Shown here one piece after another: positions 17,416 to 26,819 of a DNA stretch of 64,000 bases; positions within the stretch are counted from its first letter, which is position 1, and each line of letters starts with the position of its first letter. The notes beneath the pieces are model-generated. The model was given only the letters and a program-made list of their open reading frames with translations, did no database searches and was not told the DNA's origin. The translations under genes and the position numbers were made by a program. Source of the DNA: JAJTCH01 sp040386195. GTDB lineage: Bacteria; Pseudomonadota; Alphaproteobacteria; Rickettsiales; UBA1997. The DNA is taken from NCBI GenBank assembly GCA_040386195.1, contig JAZKFV010000018.1:1-64000 (forward strand), given 5' to 3'.

Positions 17416-18140
17416 AGAAATTCGCGAGGGATGGCTTCGTTTAAAACTGATTTAGGAACTTCTTTAACTTCGCCGACTGGCATTTTGCCTAGGTGGAATG
17501 GGCCAAAGGAAATTCTGATTAGGCGGCTAACTTTTAAGCCAAAATATTCTAAAACTTTTTTAATCTCACGATTTTTTCCTTCAGTTAAAGAAATTTTTAA
17601 CCAAGAATTGAAATCTCTTTCTTGTTCCATTTCAACTTTGATGCCGTCATATTTGATGCCGTCAATGACAATTCCTTTCTGTAATTTCTTTAATCTTTCC
17701 ATATCAATAATGCCAAAAACTCGGGCGCGATAAACTCTGGTCCATTTGCTGGAAGGCAGTTCAATATATCTTGCCACCTCGCCGTCATTGGTTAGAAGCA
17801 ATAAGCCTTCAGTGTTAATATCTAAGCGACCAACAGTTACAACGCGGGGCAGGGCTTTTGGTAGAATTTCAAAAATAGTTTTGCGCGCTTTAGGATCTTT
17901 GTTGGTGGTGATGAAGCCGCGCGGTTTATGGAAAACCCAAACTTTTGGTGGCTTTTTTTCCATCAATAATTTGTCATCAATTTTAATTGAATGATCGGTG
18001 ATGATGGTGGCTGGCGTTTCAATAACCACGCCGTTGACTTTAACTCGACCTTCTTCAATTAAAACTTCCGCCTCACGCCGTGAACAAAAGCCGCTTCTGG
18101 CAATCACTTTAGCAACTCTTTGTCCTTTAATATTATCCAT
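17406..18140 (-). CDS. rluB: 23S rRNA pseudouridine synthase, RluB type
   Basis: The 244-residue RsuA/RluB/E/F family enzyme has an N-terminal S4 domain (RVAKVIARSGFCSRREAEVLI...GRVKVNG) and a catalytic domain with the nucleophile D107 in GRLDINTEGLLLLTNDG. RluB members modify U2605 of 23S rRNA; assignment to RluB rather than RluE/F rests on overall similarity. The gene follows the amidotransferase gene with a 5-base gap, so the two are probably cotranscribed. Confidence 0.9.
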   Translation of the reverse strand: MDNIKGQRVAKVIARSGFCSRREAEVLIEEGRVKVNGVVIETPATIITDHSIKIDDKLLMEKKPPKVWVFHKPRGFITTNKDPKARKTIFEILPKALPRVVTVGRLDINTEGLLLLTNDGEVARYIELPSSKWTRVYRARVFGIIDMERLKKLQKGIVIDGIKYDGIKVEMEQERDFNSWLKISLTEGKNREIKKVLEYFGLKVSRLIRISFGPFHLGKMPVGEVKEVPKSVLNEAIPREFLNN

Positions 18141-18145
18141 AAATT

Positions 18146-18886
18146 TTAATTATTCTGTTGGCACTGTTTGATAAAAGCAGCAAATATTTTGGCATCGGCT
18201 TCATTAGAACCAAACTCTGGATGCCATTGCACGCCTAGACAAAATGGATGCGCCTGATGTTCAATTGCTTCAATAATTCCATCTTTGGCTTTGGCACTAA
18301 CAATAATATTTTTGCCCAAATTTCCCACCGCTTGATGATGAGAAGAGTTGGTTTTGATATTTTTGGTTTGAGCAATTTCAAACAATTGGCTTTTTTGATT
18401 AATTTCAACATCGTGATAAGCTTTGCCGGCTTCGATAAATTCCGGATTTTTACTTTGTTCGTGATTCATATAGCTAGAATGATCAGGAATATGCTGGATG
18501 CAATCGCCACCAAAAATAATATTCATTAATTGCATTCCGTTACAAATTCCTAAAATTGGCATTTCGGGTTTTTGTTTGACGGCGCGCAAAAACACTTCAA
18601 ATTCAAAATTGTCACGCGCTTCGTTGAGAGTGACTGAAGGGTGAATTTTTTGCCCATATCTTTTCGGATTCACATCAAAACCGCCGCCGATAAAAAGAAG
18701 TCCGTCGATTAAATTTAAATATTCATCAATTGCATTGTGATCATACGCAAAGAATATTGGAACAGCTCCGGCGTTGCTAATTGCCTCAGCATAATTTTTT
18801 CTAATCGCATAAAATGGGCTTTTTGAATAAGAATTTTCGCCACCGATTTTATAGTCTGGAATTAAGCCAATGATTGGTTTTTTCAT
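18146..18886 (-). CDS. class I glutamine amidotransferase, PuuD-like
   Basis: The 246-residue peptidase C26-family protein has nucleophile C115 in GICNGMQLMN and the partners H222 and E224 in GVQWHPEFGS. Relatives cleave gamma-glutamyl bonds, for example gamma-glutamyl-GABA in putrescine breakdown. No other putrescine gene is nearby, so the substrate is open. It is followed closely by rluB. Confidence 0.88.
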   Translation of the reverse strand: MKKPIIGLIPDYKIGGENSYSKSPFYAIRKNYAEAISNAGAVPIFFAYDHNAIDEYLNLIDGLLFIGGGFDVNPKRYGQKIHPSVTLNEARDNFEFEVFLRAVKQKPEMPILGICNGMQLMNIIFGGDCIQHIPDHSSYMNHEQSKNPEFIEAGKAYHDVEINQKSQLFEIAQTKNIKTNSSHHQAVGNLGKNIIVSAKAKDGIIEAIEHQAHPFCLGVQWHPEFGSNEADAKIFAAFIKQCQQNN

Positions 18887-18905
18887 ATTTGGGGTTGGGG
18901 ATGAA

Positions 18906-18945
18906 CTTTTGATTGCGGCTAATTTTATTTAACCGCAATTAAAAG
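18906..18945. repeat. hairpin between the autotransporter and amidotransferase genes
   Basis: CTTTTGATTGCGGCTAA (18906-18922) pairs with TTAACCGCAATTAAAAG (18929-18945) around a 6-base loop, with two G-T pairs. It lies just after the autotransporter stop and probably helps end that transcript, but there is no clean T-run. Confidence 0.6.
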
Positions 18946-18950
18946 AAAAG

Positions 18951-21158
18951 CTAGAAAGCTAGGTTAAATTGCACAGATCCTAAGTGGCTGGTGAAATTAG
19001 AACTTTTTTGTAGATCATATTTTAAAAACATTGATGTGTTTTGACTGGTTTTGAAATTTAGTTGCGCACCAGCATTTAAGATGTTCGCATCCAGATCAAT
19101 TCCTCTATTTTGGATATTAGCTTGATTGTTAGCGCCGTTGATAAAGGTGCTATGCGACTTAGCGCCGCTAACATTCAAGTTGCGCAACCAAGAAATATTA
19201 AGCTGTGGCTGAACTTTTGATCCAGCGCCGCTAATCACTTTAAAACCAAGTTCAGAAGTAAATAAATTGAAAGAATCATTTTGAACCTTTAAACCCAAGC
19301 CATCATCATTTTTTTCCTTGTAGCTAGAAAGAGAAAGACCGGAATATTTAATGCCTGCAATTGGAGCAAATAAAGTTTTATCCCCAATTTTATAATTATA
19401 ACCAAAACCAATTTTAGCGCCATATCCGGTGCCCGAGAAATTTGCTTTTACCCTTGATTGGTAAGAACCAATTACAATATTTTTATTTGTGTCATATTGA
19501 TTATAAGCAACGCTGGCTGAGTTTTCATTGAAAAAACCTAAGCCATTTTTGGCGACGTTGTAGTTATATAACGAGAATTGATACGAGTTGATGTCAGTTT
19601 TTTGATCTGACAATTCTCTGCTATTGGCGTTGGCTTTGGCGTAAGACAAGGCGCCGCCCCAAATTGAATTGGAGTTGCTATTCTTAACAACTTTATCCAA
19701 ACCAAAACTCACCCCACCAAAATTAGCATCATATCCTTTGGTTGTATTAACATCATTTTGTTTAGATGCGTTGCCAAAAACTTGACCCCACAAGCCTTTA
19801 TTATTGATTGCAAGCGGATTGCCCTTTGGGTCTTTTTTATCAAAGGCTACAAATTGATCATAGTTTAAAGATTGAACACGATAACCAATCACATTATCCA
19901 CAGCATTAGCAATATCTAATGAGGTTTTTTGAGTCATGTTATTTTTCTCAACTTGCAAAGTTTTTAGGGTATTTTCTAACTCTGATTGAGTAGAGATTTT
20001 TAACAATGCCGTTCTTGCTGAATCAATGCCAGTGGCGGTTGTGTTGTCGAGTAGAAAATTCACCGTTGCTAAATTCTGTTTATTTAATGCAGAGGTTGTG
20101 GCGCTATCAATGCTGTAGGTCACCACTAAAGATTCGTCAGATCCAGCGTTAATGATTTTTTCAACTGATTCTTTTAATAAAATTGAGTTATCAGTGATAG
20201 TTCCTAGGTTGTCTGTGGTTACATTCAAATGATTTGTTGGCGAATCAACAACGATAATGCTGGATTGGTCATTTTGTTTTAAATAGGTAGCCTGAGAATA
20301 ATCAAAATTGATTTTTAAACCATTTGCCAGATTGATATTATCAGTTGATAAAATTGATGGTGTGGAGCTGTCAGATTCAATAATACCAAGTCGCAAATTA
20401 CCATCAAAACTTAGAGCTCCAGAGCCAGTAAGTGTTTTTCCAGCAGCGATATTGATGGTGCTTGAATTTGCCATTGATAAAAGTGTTACTAATGTGTTTT
20501 GATTTAAATTTAAAGTTGAGTTTGTTTGTAAAGTTGTGGATCCAAGGCTGTTAGTTCCAGATCCATTAATTGTTGCAAAGCTGTTACCTTGAGTGACAAA
20601 ACTATCTACAAAAATATCGCCGCCACTAAAAGTTACACCAGCAGAATTAGCGATTTTGATGAAGACTAAATGTTTATCACTAGCGCCAATTTTGGAGTTA
20701 ACTACAGTTGATCTACCAAAAAAATCAATATCTCCTTGTGAAGTTGTGGATGTAATAATGCCATTTTTGGTATATATACTTCCATATATTGCTAAAATTG
20801 TTGAATTCTGAAAGTCGATAGTGTCAATTCTTTTTGCCGCAGAACCAACATCTCCATTAATGATCAAAGTATCAGAATTAGTGATACGAAAAATTCCAAC
20901 TCCATCGTGATCAGTACTAATATCGCTTATGCTAAGCGAAGAAGAAGGTGCGGCATCATGAATAAGAACGCCTTCGTGAGAATCAACCTCGGTTCCAGTA
21001 AATAGAACAGATTTACCATTAGAAGCAGTAGTTCCAGCTGTTGCGTCATCACCAATTTTTACCGTGTCTGCTTTGGCAAAATTAAAATTGCCTAGAATAA
21101 TTACCAAAGTAAAAATTATTATTTTGTACTTATTGGTAGAAAAAATATTACGAGCCAT
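18951..21158 (-). CDS. autotransporter with outer-membrane beta-barrel
   Basis: The roughly 735-residue type V secreted protein begins with MARNIFSTNKYK, a hydrophobic core and a cleavage site after FAKA, near residue 30. The passenger consists of Thr/Ser/Asn-rich beta-helix-like strands. The autotransporter barrel starts at GLWGQVFGNA (about residue 455) and ends in a terminal Phe (SVQFNLAF), the BamA recognition signal. I prefer the ATG at 21156-21158; an 11-codon longer form from 21191 is possible. Such proteins (the Sca/rOmp group in Rickettsia) are surface adhesins, but the passenger is not close to one I recognise. It is divergent from the 86-residue gene. Confidence 0.88.
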   Translation of the reverse strand: MARNIFSTNKYKIIIFTLVIILGNFNFAKADTVKIGDDATAGTTASNGKSVLFTGTEVDSHEGVLIHDAAPSSSLSISDISTDHDGVGIFRITNSDTLIINGDVGSAAKRIDTIDFQNSTILAIYGSIYTKNGIITSTTSQGDIDFFGRSTVVNSKIGASDKHLVFIKIANSAGVTFSGGDIFVDSFVTQGNSFATINGSGTNSLGSTTLQTNSTLNLNQNTLVTLLSMANSSTINIAAGKTLTGSGALSFDGNLRLGIIESDSSTPSILSTDNINLANGLKINFDYSQATYLKQNDQSSIIVVDSPTNHLNVTTDNLGTITDNSILLKESVEKIINAGSDESLVVTYSIDSATTSALNKQNLATVNFLLDNTTATGIDSARTALLKISTQSELENTLKTLQVEKNNMTQKTSLDIANAVDNVIGYRVQSLNYDQFVAFDKKDPKGNPLAINNKGLWGQVFGNASKQNDVNTTKGYDANFGGVSFGLDKVVKNSNSNSIWGGALSYAKANANSRELSDQKTDINSYQFSLYNYNVAKNGLGFFNENSASVAYNQYDTNKNIVIGSYQSRVKANFSGTGYGAKIGFGYNYKIGDKTLFAPIAGIKYSGLSLSSYKEKNDDGLGLKVQNDSFNLFTSELGFKVISGAGSKVQPQLNISWLRNLNVSGAKSHSTFINGANNQANIQNRGIDLDANILNAGAQLNFKTSQNTSMFLKYDLQKSSNFTSHLGSVQFNLAF

Positions 21159-21322
21159 AGACTTATCAAATTTATTAAAAACAATCATCAAACCAAATCA
21201 TATCAAGTTCAGTGGGAAGAGCATATTAATGGTGTTGCTTTTTGATTGCAACTATTAGATATATGTAGCAGAATCCTTTGGTTATAAGCTCAAATTGGTA
21301 TTAAAACAAATTAATAAATTTT

Positions 21323-21583
21323 ATGAATAATAATTTTAAACCGCAGTTAGACGTGCTAAGTAGAGAGTTTGAAGCAATGTTGGATAATGATAAATCGCAA
21401 TCTAATTCCGCGCAAATAGTACAAACTATGCTCAAAAAAATTGACGATTTTTTATTTGCCGCCAAAAATAACGGAAATGTGGAATCTTTGAAAGAATTCT
21501 TGAAAAAAGAATTAAATTTAAAAAGTGACGCCGATATTCAGAATTTTGTTACATCTGCGCCAGATCAATTAAAAAATTATTAA
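21323..21583 (+). CDS. hypothetical 86-residue helical protein
   Basis: I do not recognise this protein. It is acidic to neutral and predicted helical (LDVLSREFEAMLDND, IVQTMLKKIDDFLFAAK, SLKEFLKKELNL), with no signal peptide or membrane segment. It lies 16 bases upstream of the mucin-like gene on the same strand, so the two probably form an operon, and it faces away from the autotransporter gene. A role as chaperone or partner of the neighbouring membrane protein is only a guess. Confidence 0.65.
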   Translation: MNNNFKPQLDVLSREFEAMLDNDKSQSNSAQIVQTMLKKIDDFLFAAKNNGNVESLKEFLKKELNLKSDADIQNFVTSAPDQLKNY

Positions 21584-21599
21584 TTCAATATCACTTACA

Positions 21600-23039
21600 A
21601 TGAAACGCACAAACGAACGCAACAGTATGTTGAGATTGGCTTTAGCAGCTTCTATGCTGGCAGCCACGGTTGCCCAAGAATCTCAGAAAGACAGCCAAGA
21701 GAATCAAATGGATTTAACAGACGATTCATCAAATAGTTTAGTTATGTCTAAGGCAACACAAGTTGCTGTTTCGGCCCTATTAACAGCTGGAACAACTGCT
21801 TTTTTTGCTTCAGAACAACCAACACCATTAACTTCTGTGGTCAATAGATTTTCTGAGTGGGCTGGAAACTTAACTGGTAGGATTTTGGGAAAAAGAGCCG
21901 CTGAGGAAGTTGATTCTTCTCCGGCAGAAGCAGATGATGATTCGATTAAACAACCATTAAAGCGCTCAAGAATAACAAGCGCACTCGAACCAAAACAAAT
22001 CTTTAGCGAGCTACCTAGCCACACAATTAATGGCGCTACATATCAAATATTAAATACAATTATTCCACCTAATGGTTTGGAAATCGTATTAAAAACAACA
22101 TTTCCCAATGGAACGGCGGTTAATACCACCCTTAACGAAGATCACGCCGGCAAGCAAGAAGCTCAGGATTGGGAAATTGTTTCGGACGAATTTGCTGTTA
22201 TTGTCGGCGTAAGCAATGATCCAAATTTTAATGGAACAACATTGCCAATAATGAATGTGGTTAATCTTAGTAATCAATCAAAATTAAATATTACCACTAA
22301 TGGCAATCTGACTCGCACAGAATCAAAATTGGTTCCAGATTTTTTTGGCAATATACCATTCACTCCAGCAAGCGTGAGCATAGAATTGCCTACTACCAGA
22401 CAAGATGGGGTTGATTACGAGCCTAACCAATTTCAAGCAACCTTACGTGGTGCCAATGGAGAGCAGACCTCCAAAACCTTCGTGATTGAAAATAATCAGT
22501 GCCGAGCCACTGAGCAATTTTTAACCAAACCATCTCAAACCCCGTCAATATCACAAACCAACTCATTATCTCAAAGCAATTCAAGATCAACGACGCGAAC
22601 TCCGTCAAAATCACGAAGCAATTCAGGATCGACGACTTCATCAGGATCGACCACAACAACAAGAACTCCTTCGACATCACAAAGTAGTCCAAAATCTAAA
22701 ACTTCGTCAATAACCACCACACAGACAAACACTGATTCAGCGAGCACTTCAACAACTCCTTCATATAGTGGACCATTAACCAGATCTAGAACGTCTTCAC
22801 AAACTCCATCAAGCTCCAAAAGCTCTTCTGTTTCGGCAGAACCAAGCCCTTCGCCAGAAACTTCACGAGGTAAAAAGAGAAACAATGAGTCACTTGGCGC
22901 AACCGCCGCAGCAGCAGCGGTTGGAGGAACAGCTGGCGTTGTCGCTGGGGCACTTGCACTTAGACAACTAAAAAAGACTAGAGCAAAAAATCCTAACGGT
23001 TCAAAACTAGAAACAGATATGACAAATCATAGATTGTAA
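21600..23039 (+). CDS. mucin-like Ser/Thr-rich membrane protein
   Basis: This 479-residue protein is not recognised. Residues 9-26 (SMLRLALAASMLAATVAQ) resemble a signal peptide, and 51-70 form a second hydrophobic stretch. An acidic/basic linker contains KQPLKRSR (117-124). A globular-looking region (about 135-300) carries seven N-x-S/T sequons between 170 and 236 (N170, 175, 211, 222, 225, 230, 236). Residues 310-422 are a Ser/Thr/Pro stalk of degenerate TPS-S-S-R-S units. A small-residue helix (about 433-455) follows, with a basic tail RQLKKTRAK. The topology resembles a type I mucin-like surface protein. It follows the 86-residue gene directly. Confidence 0.75.
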   Translation: MKRTNERNSMLRLALAASMLAATVAQESQKDSQENQMDLTDDSSNSLVMSKATQVAVSALLTAGTTAFFASEQPTPLTSVVNRFSEWAGNLTGRILGKRAAEEVDSSPAEADDDSIKQPLKRSRITSALEPKQIFSELPSHTINGATYQILNTIIPPNGLEIVLKTTFPNGTAVNTTLNEDHAGKQEAQDWEIVSDEFAVIVGVSNDPNFNGTTLPIMNVVNLSNQSKLNITTNGNLTRTESKLVPDFFGNIPFTPASVSIELPTTRQDGVDYEPNQFQATLRGANGEQTSKTFVIENNQCRATEQFLTKPSQTPSISQTNSLSQSNSRSTTRTPSKSRSNSGSTTSSGSTTTTRTPSTSQSSPKSKTSSITTTQTNTDSASTSTTPSYSGPLTRSRTSSQTPSSSKSSSVSAEPSPSPETSRGKKRNNESLGATAAAAAVGGTAGVVAGALALRQLKKTRAKNPNGSKLETDMTNHRL

Positions 23040-23079
23040 ACGCCAATTTGGGGGATAAAAATAATCCAGAAGTTTTATA

Positions 23080-24042
23080 CTAAAAATTCTTACCTAATCT
23101 TTTTTCCCGCTCTTTGCGCATCTTTACAAAATCATCGCCGGCATGATAAGAGGAGCGGGTTAGGGGGCTGGAGGCGACCATTAGAAAGCCTTTGTTATAA
23201 GCGGCTTTTTTGTAGAATTCAAATTCATCGGGATGAACATAGCGATCAACCGGAGCGTGACGCACAGTGGGGCGCAAATATTGACCGATAGTTAAAAAAT
23301 CTACATCTGCAGTTCTTAAATCATCCATCACTTGCAAAACTTCTTCCTTCTTTTCTCCCAAACCCACCATCAAACCGGATTTAGTGAAAATTAACGGATC
23401 AATTTCTTTAACTTTTTTTAACAAGGAAAGCGAATGGAAATATCTAGCGCCTGGACGAATTGAGTTATAAAGCCCCGGAACTGTTTCGATATTGTGATTA
23501 AAAACATCAGGTTTAGCTCGGGCAACTTTTTCAATCGCGCCATCTTTTCTTAAAAAATCGGGAGTTAAAATTTCAATTGTGGTAGTTGGCGCAGTTTCTC
23601 TGAGTCTTTGAATGCAGCGCACAAAATGCTCGGCACCACCATCATCAAGATCATCACGATCAACTGAAGTGATGACAATATGGTGCAAACCCAATTTGCC
23701 AACTGCTTCAGCCAAATTATCCGGCTCGTGCGGATCAAGCTGATCGGGCTTGCCAGTTTGAATATTACAAAATGAACAAGCTCTGGTGCAAACTGAACCT
23801 AAAATCATCACAGTCGCATGTTTTTGGCTCCAACATTCGCCAATATTAGGGCAGGCGGCCTCTTCACAGACCGTGTTTAATTTATATTTACGCATTAAAT
23901 CAGCAGTATCAGAAAAACCACTTGAGGTTGGCGCTTTAACGCGGATCCAATCGGGCTTGCGTTGCATTTGTTCTTTGGGCGCTTTTTCGGCAAAGCCCAT
24001 TAGATCTTTATTATCGATGATTTTTTTAGTTTCTAACTGCAT
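23080..24042 (-). CDS. lipA: lipoyl synthase
   Basis: The 320-residue radical SAM enzyme inserts two sulfurs into octanoyl groups on lipoyl domains. The auxiliary cluster cysteines are C59, C64 and C70 (CEEAACPNIGEC). The radical SAM cluster is C85-TRA-C89-SF-C92. The C-terminal RSSY motif that ligates the auxiliary cluster is present. It provides the cofactor used with LpdA. It is downstream of bamA on the same strand with a 19-base gap. Confidence 0.97.
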   Translation of the reverse strand: MQLETKKIIDNKDLMGFAEKAPKEQMQRKPDWIRVKAPTSSGFSDTADLMRKYKLNTVCEEAACPNIGECWSQKHATVMILGSVCTRACSFCNIQTGKPDQLDPHEPDNLAEAVGKLGLHHIVITSVDRDDLDDGGAEHFVRCIQRLRETAPTTTIEILTPDFLRKDGAIEKVARAKPDVFNHNIETVPGLYNSIRPGARYFHSLSLLKKVKEIDPLIFTKSGLMVGLGEKKEEVLQVMDDLRTADVDFLTIGQYLRPTVRHAPVDRYVHPDEFEFYKKAAYNKGFLMVASSPLTRSSYHAGDDFVKMRKEREKRLGKNF

Positions 24043-24061
24043 TAATTATTTTTAGATGAGA

Positions 24062-26368
24062 TTAAAAGTTAGTGCCAAAGCTGAAACGGAAAGTTTCAAC
24101 GCGGTCAAAATCTTCTTTTTTAGCAACTTTAGAAAAATCCAAACGAATTGGACCAAGTGGCGAAGCCCAGCCAAAGCTGAGCCCGTATGAAGAGCGCAGC
24201 GATCCAGTATCAGCAACTAAGCTATTTCTTTTATTAATTTCATCAACGCCTTTGAGAGTTCCAATATCAGAAAATAAAGAACCACTAATGCCTAAATCTT
24301 TAGGCAAGCCCAGCGGAAAACGAAATTCAGTAGTGCTCACATAATAGGTTTTTCCACCAATCGCATCGCCGCCTTTGAAAGTTCCATTGACCTGAGCCCG
24401 AGGTCCAATCCCAGCATATTGGAAACCACGAAAATTATTGCCTCCCAAAAAGAAATTATCGTTACTTCTAATATCTTGCCCAACGCCATCAATAAATCCA
24501 AAACGACCTGAGAATTTGAGCACAAAATCAGTATTACCTAAAACTGGAATGTAATATCCGCCACTACCTTCATTTTTGACATATTTTCTATCGCCACCAA
24601 TTCCGGCATAATCTTGCGAAAAAGTTAGATAATATCCATCTCTTGGATCCAAACGATTATCTCTTTGATCATAAAGAAAAGTTTGTCCAACGCCGGAGCT
24701 AACATATTGACCAACTAAATTTTGAATGGCGATTGAAGCAGTGCTATCAACATTGCTAATGCTTTCACTTTTTAAGGAATAACGAATTTGATGGCTCAAA
24801 TGTTCAGTGATTGAGTAATCGCCTCTTAAAGTTCCGCCATTGGATTTTTGATCATAAACCAAAGTGTTTCTTTTGCTGAGTTGATAATTAAACAAATCAA
24901 TCCCGGCGGCAATCTCTCTGCCGGCAAAATAAGGTTTGGTATAATTAATTTCATTGCTGAATCGCAAAGAAGATTTCTGAAAATTAACCCCCAACTCTTG
25001 CCCAGTTCCAAACAAATTGCGCTCTTTAAGCCCAATACTGCCAGTTGCTTTATCGACTGTTGAATAGCCAATCCCAAAATTTAATTCGCCAGTTTTTTTC
25101 TCTTTCACCTCAACTTCTAAATCGATCAGATTCGTAACATTATCCCCTTGGCCAATTCTTTTGGTATTAAATTCAACCTTATCAAAAAATCCCAGATTCT
25201 GCAGTCTCTGCTTGGAACGGTTGATTTTAGTAATGTTATAAGCATCACCTTCACGAACCCGCAATTCTCTTCGCAAAACTTCATCCATAGTTCTGGTGTT
25301 GCCCTTAATGGTGATTTGATTGATATAAATTCGTGGCGTTTCTTCAATCACATAATCAATATCCATAATTTGCTTATCGCGATCGCGCTTCAAAACTGGC
25401 TCAATATGTGCAAAAGCATAACCTTTTTCTGACATAATTTTGACCATCTCATCAACGGTTTCATCCAAATAATCGCCATTATAAACCTTACCTTTTTTGG
25501 TCTTGATCGCTTTATTTAAAAGGGTTTCATCAAATTTTTTAACCTTATTAACAATCTTAATTTCACCAAAATTATATTTGATCCCTTCTTCCAAAAGAAA
25601 GTTGATGAAGAATTTATCTTTGGTCGGAGCAATTTGCGCAATTGCCGACAAAACCGCAAAATCAGGATAGCCTTTAGAACCATAAAAACGGCGCAACTTT
25701 TCTTTATCAAACTCAATACGATCAGAATCGTAGGTATCCGAGCTACTTAAAAATTTATACCATTGCGATTTTTTAGTGGTAATTTCATCGGTTAAAGCCG
25801 AGTCGGAAAAAACTTGATTGCCAATAAAAGAAATATCCGTGATTGCAGCTTTGGCGCCTTCTTTAATATCAAAAATTAAATCAACACGATTCTGATCTCT
25901 TTTAACAATCTTTGGTTCAATTCTAGTTAAAAAGCGACCGCTTTTAATATAAATATCGTTAATTCTTTTGATATCGGTTTGCAATTTTGCTTTAGTATAA
26001 ACCGCTCTTTTTTTCAGCTGAATTTCTGCTTGCAGCGCGTCATTTTCAATTTTTTTATTACCCCGAAATTCAATCTCATTAATGATCGGATTTTCTTGAA
26101 CCTCAACAATCATTTGATTTTCCTGCCGATAAATTTTGGCTTCTAAAAACAATTCACTAGCAAATAATTTTTTGATTGATTGATTGATCGCCTTTTGGCT
26201 GCCTTGTTTGAGACCGTCAATTTCTAAATAACTGTCAATGGTTTGCGGATCAACTCTTTGATTGCCTTTAATTACAATTTCTAAGCTGGATTTTTTGGCG
26301 GCAAAAACATTGGCTGGAGCAGCAATCAGAAGAAGAATGGCGAGAAAATAGAATGATAATTTTGACAT
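24062..26368 (-). CDS. bamA: outer membrane assembly factor BamA
   Basis: The 768-residue Omp85 protein inserts beta-barrels such as LptD and the autotransporter in this window. It has a signal peptide ending in NVFA|A (about residue 23), five POTRA repeats (to about 425) and a 16-strand barrel ending in FRFSFGTNF with a terminal Phe. FFLGGNNFRGFQYAGIGPR includes the conserved (V/I)RG(F/Y)-type loop motif, here FRGF. The order CHMI-like - bamA - lipA is not the usual rseP-bamA-skp-lpxD cluster. Confidence 0.96.
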   Translation of the reverse strand: MSKLSFYFLAILLLIAAPANVFAAKKSSLEIVIKGNQRVDPQTIDSYLEIDGLKQGSQKAINQSIKKLFASELFLEAKIYRQENQMIVEVQENPIINEIEFRGNKKIENDALQAEIQLKKRAVYTKAKLQTDIKRINDIYIKSGRFLTRIEPKIVKRDQNRVDLIFDIKEGAKAAITDISFIGNQVFSDSALTDEITTKKSQWYKFLSSSDTYDSDRIEFDKEKLRRFYGSKGYPDFAVLSAIAQIAPTKDKFFINFLLEEGIKYNFGEIKIVNKVKKFDETLLNKAIKTKKGKVYNGDYLDETVDEMVKIMSEKGYAFAHIEPVLKRDRDKQIMDIDYVIEETPRIYINQITIKGNTRTMDEVLRRELRVREGDAYNITKINRSKQRLQNLGFFDKVEFNTKRIGQGDNVTNLIDLEVEVKEKKTGELNFGIGYSTVDKATGSIGLKERNLFGTGQELGVNFQKSSLRFSNEINYTKPYFAGREIAAGIDLFNYQLSKRNTLVYDQKSNGGTLRGDYSITEHLSHQIRYSLKSESISNVDSTASIAIQNLVGQYVSSGVGQTFLYDQRDNRLDPRDGYYLTFSQDYAGIGGDRKYVKNEGSGGYYIPVLGNTDFVLKFSGRFGFIDGVGQDIRSNDNFFLGGNNFRGFQYAGIGPRAQVNGTFKGGDAIGGKTYYVSTTEFRFPLGLPKDLGISGSLFSDIGTLKGVDEINKRNSLVADTGSLRSSYGLSFGWASPLGPIRLDFSKVAKKEDFDRVETFRFSFGTNF

Positions 26369-26746
26369 CTATGAATTGGTGTTAACCACAGTTTTTTGAT
26401 AAATTTCTCTTTCTATTTCAACAATATCAAGGCTTAGAGCGATTGGGTTTTTAGATAAATTATTTTCAGTTAAAAAATTACTAGCAATTTTTACAAGGTT
26501 TGCCGCCAGATTTTTTCGAATCTCCAAACTTCTACCTTGCATAATTTTAACGGTAATATGCATAAAATCCTGCGAACCAGAACCATCGGCAACCACAGCA
26601 TTAGCACAAAAAACATTGCGAGCTTTGCATTGCGAAATATCAAAATTACCTTCGTTTTTAGCAATATTTTGATTGAGCTTTAAAAGTAGAGAATCAATTT
26701 GCGGTTTGGCAATTGCAAATGAATGTTCAATTATTGTATGGGGCAT
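26369..26746 (-). CDS. CHMI-like tautomerase-superfamily protein
   Basis: The 125-residue protein matches the 5-carboxymethyl-2-hydroxymuconate isomerase family: MPHTIIEHS gives the N-terminal catalytic proline after Met removal, followed by VVADGSGSQDFMHITVKIMQGRSLEIRKNL. No other homoprotocatechuate genes are present, so the metabolic role is unclear. Its stop codon directly abuts the bamA start, and a heptad hairpin separates it from pccB upstream. Confidence 0.8.
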   Translation of the reverse strand: MPHTIIEHSFAIAKPQIDSLLLKLNQNIAKNEGNFDISQCKARNVFCANAVVADGSGSQDFMHITVKIMQGRSLEIRKNLAANLVKIASNFLTENNLSKNPIALSLDIVEIEREIYQKTVVNTNS

Positions 26747-26754
26747 AAAAAATT

Positions 26755-26816
26755 AGTCGTAAGTCGTAAGTCGTAAGTCATAAGTAATTACCACTTACGA
26801 CTTACGACTTACGACT
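26755..26816. repeat. heptad-repeat hairpin between pccB and the CHMI-like gene
   Basis: AGTCGTA units (26755-26785) are followed after 7 bases by the complementary ACTTACG units (26793-26816). The pccB stop codon lies 4 bases away. Confidence 0.9.
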
Positions 26817-26819
26817 ATT

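Noticed and set aside
22571..22885. Reverse ORF of 104 codons opposite the Ser/Thr stalk
   Set aside because: It is a composition shadow of the repeated TCA/TCG/ACT codons, with no independent features.
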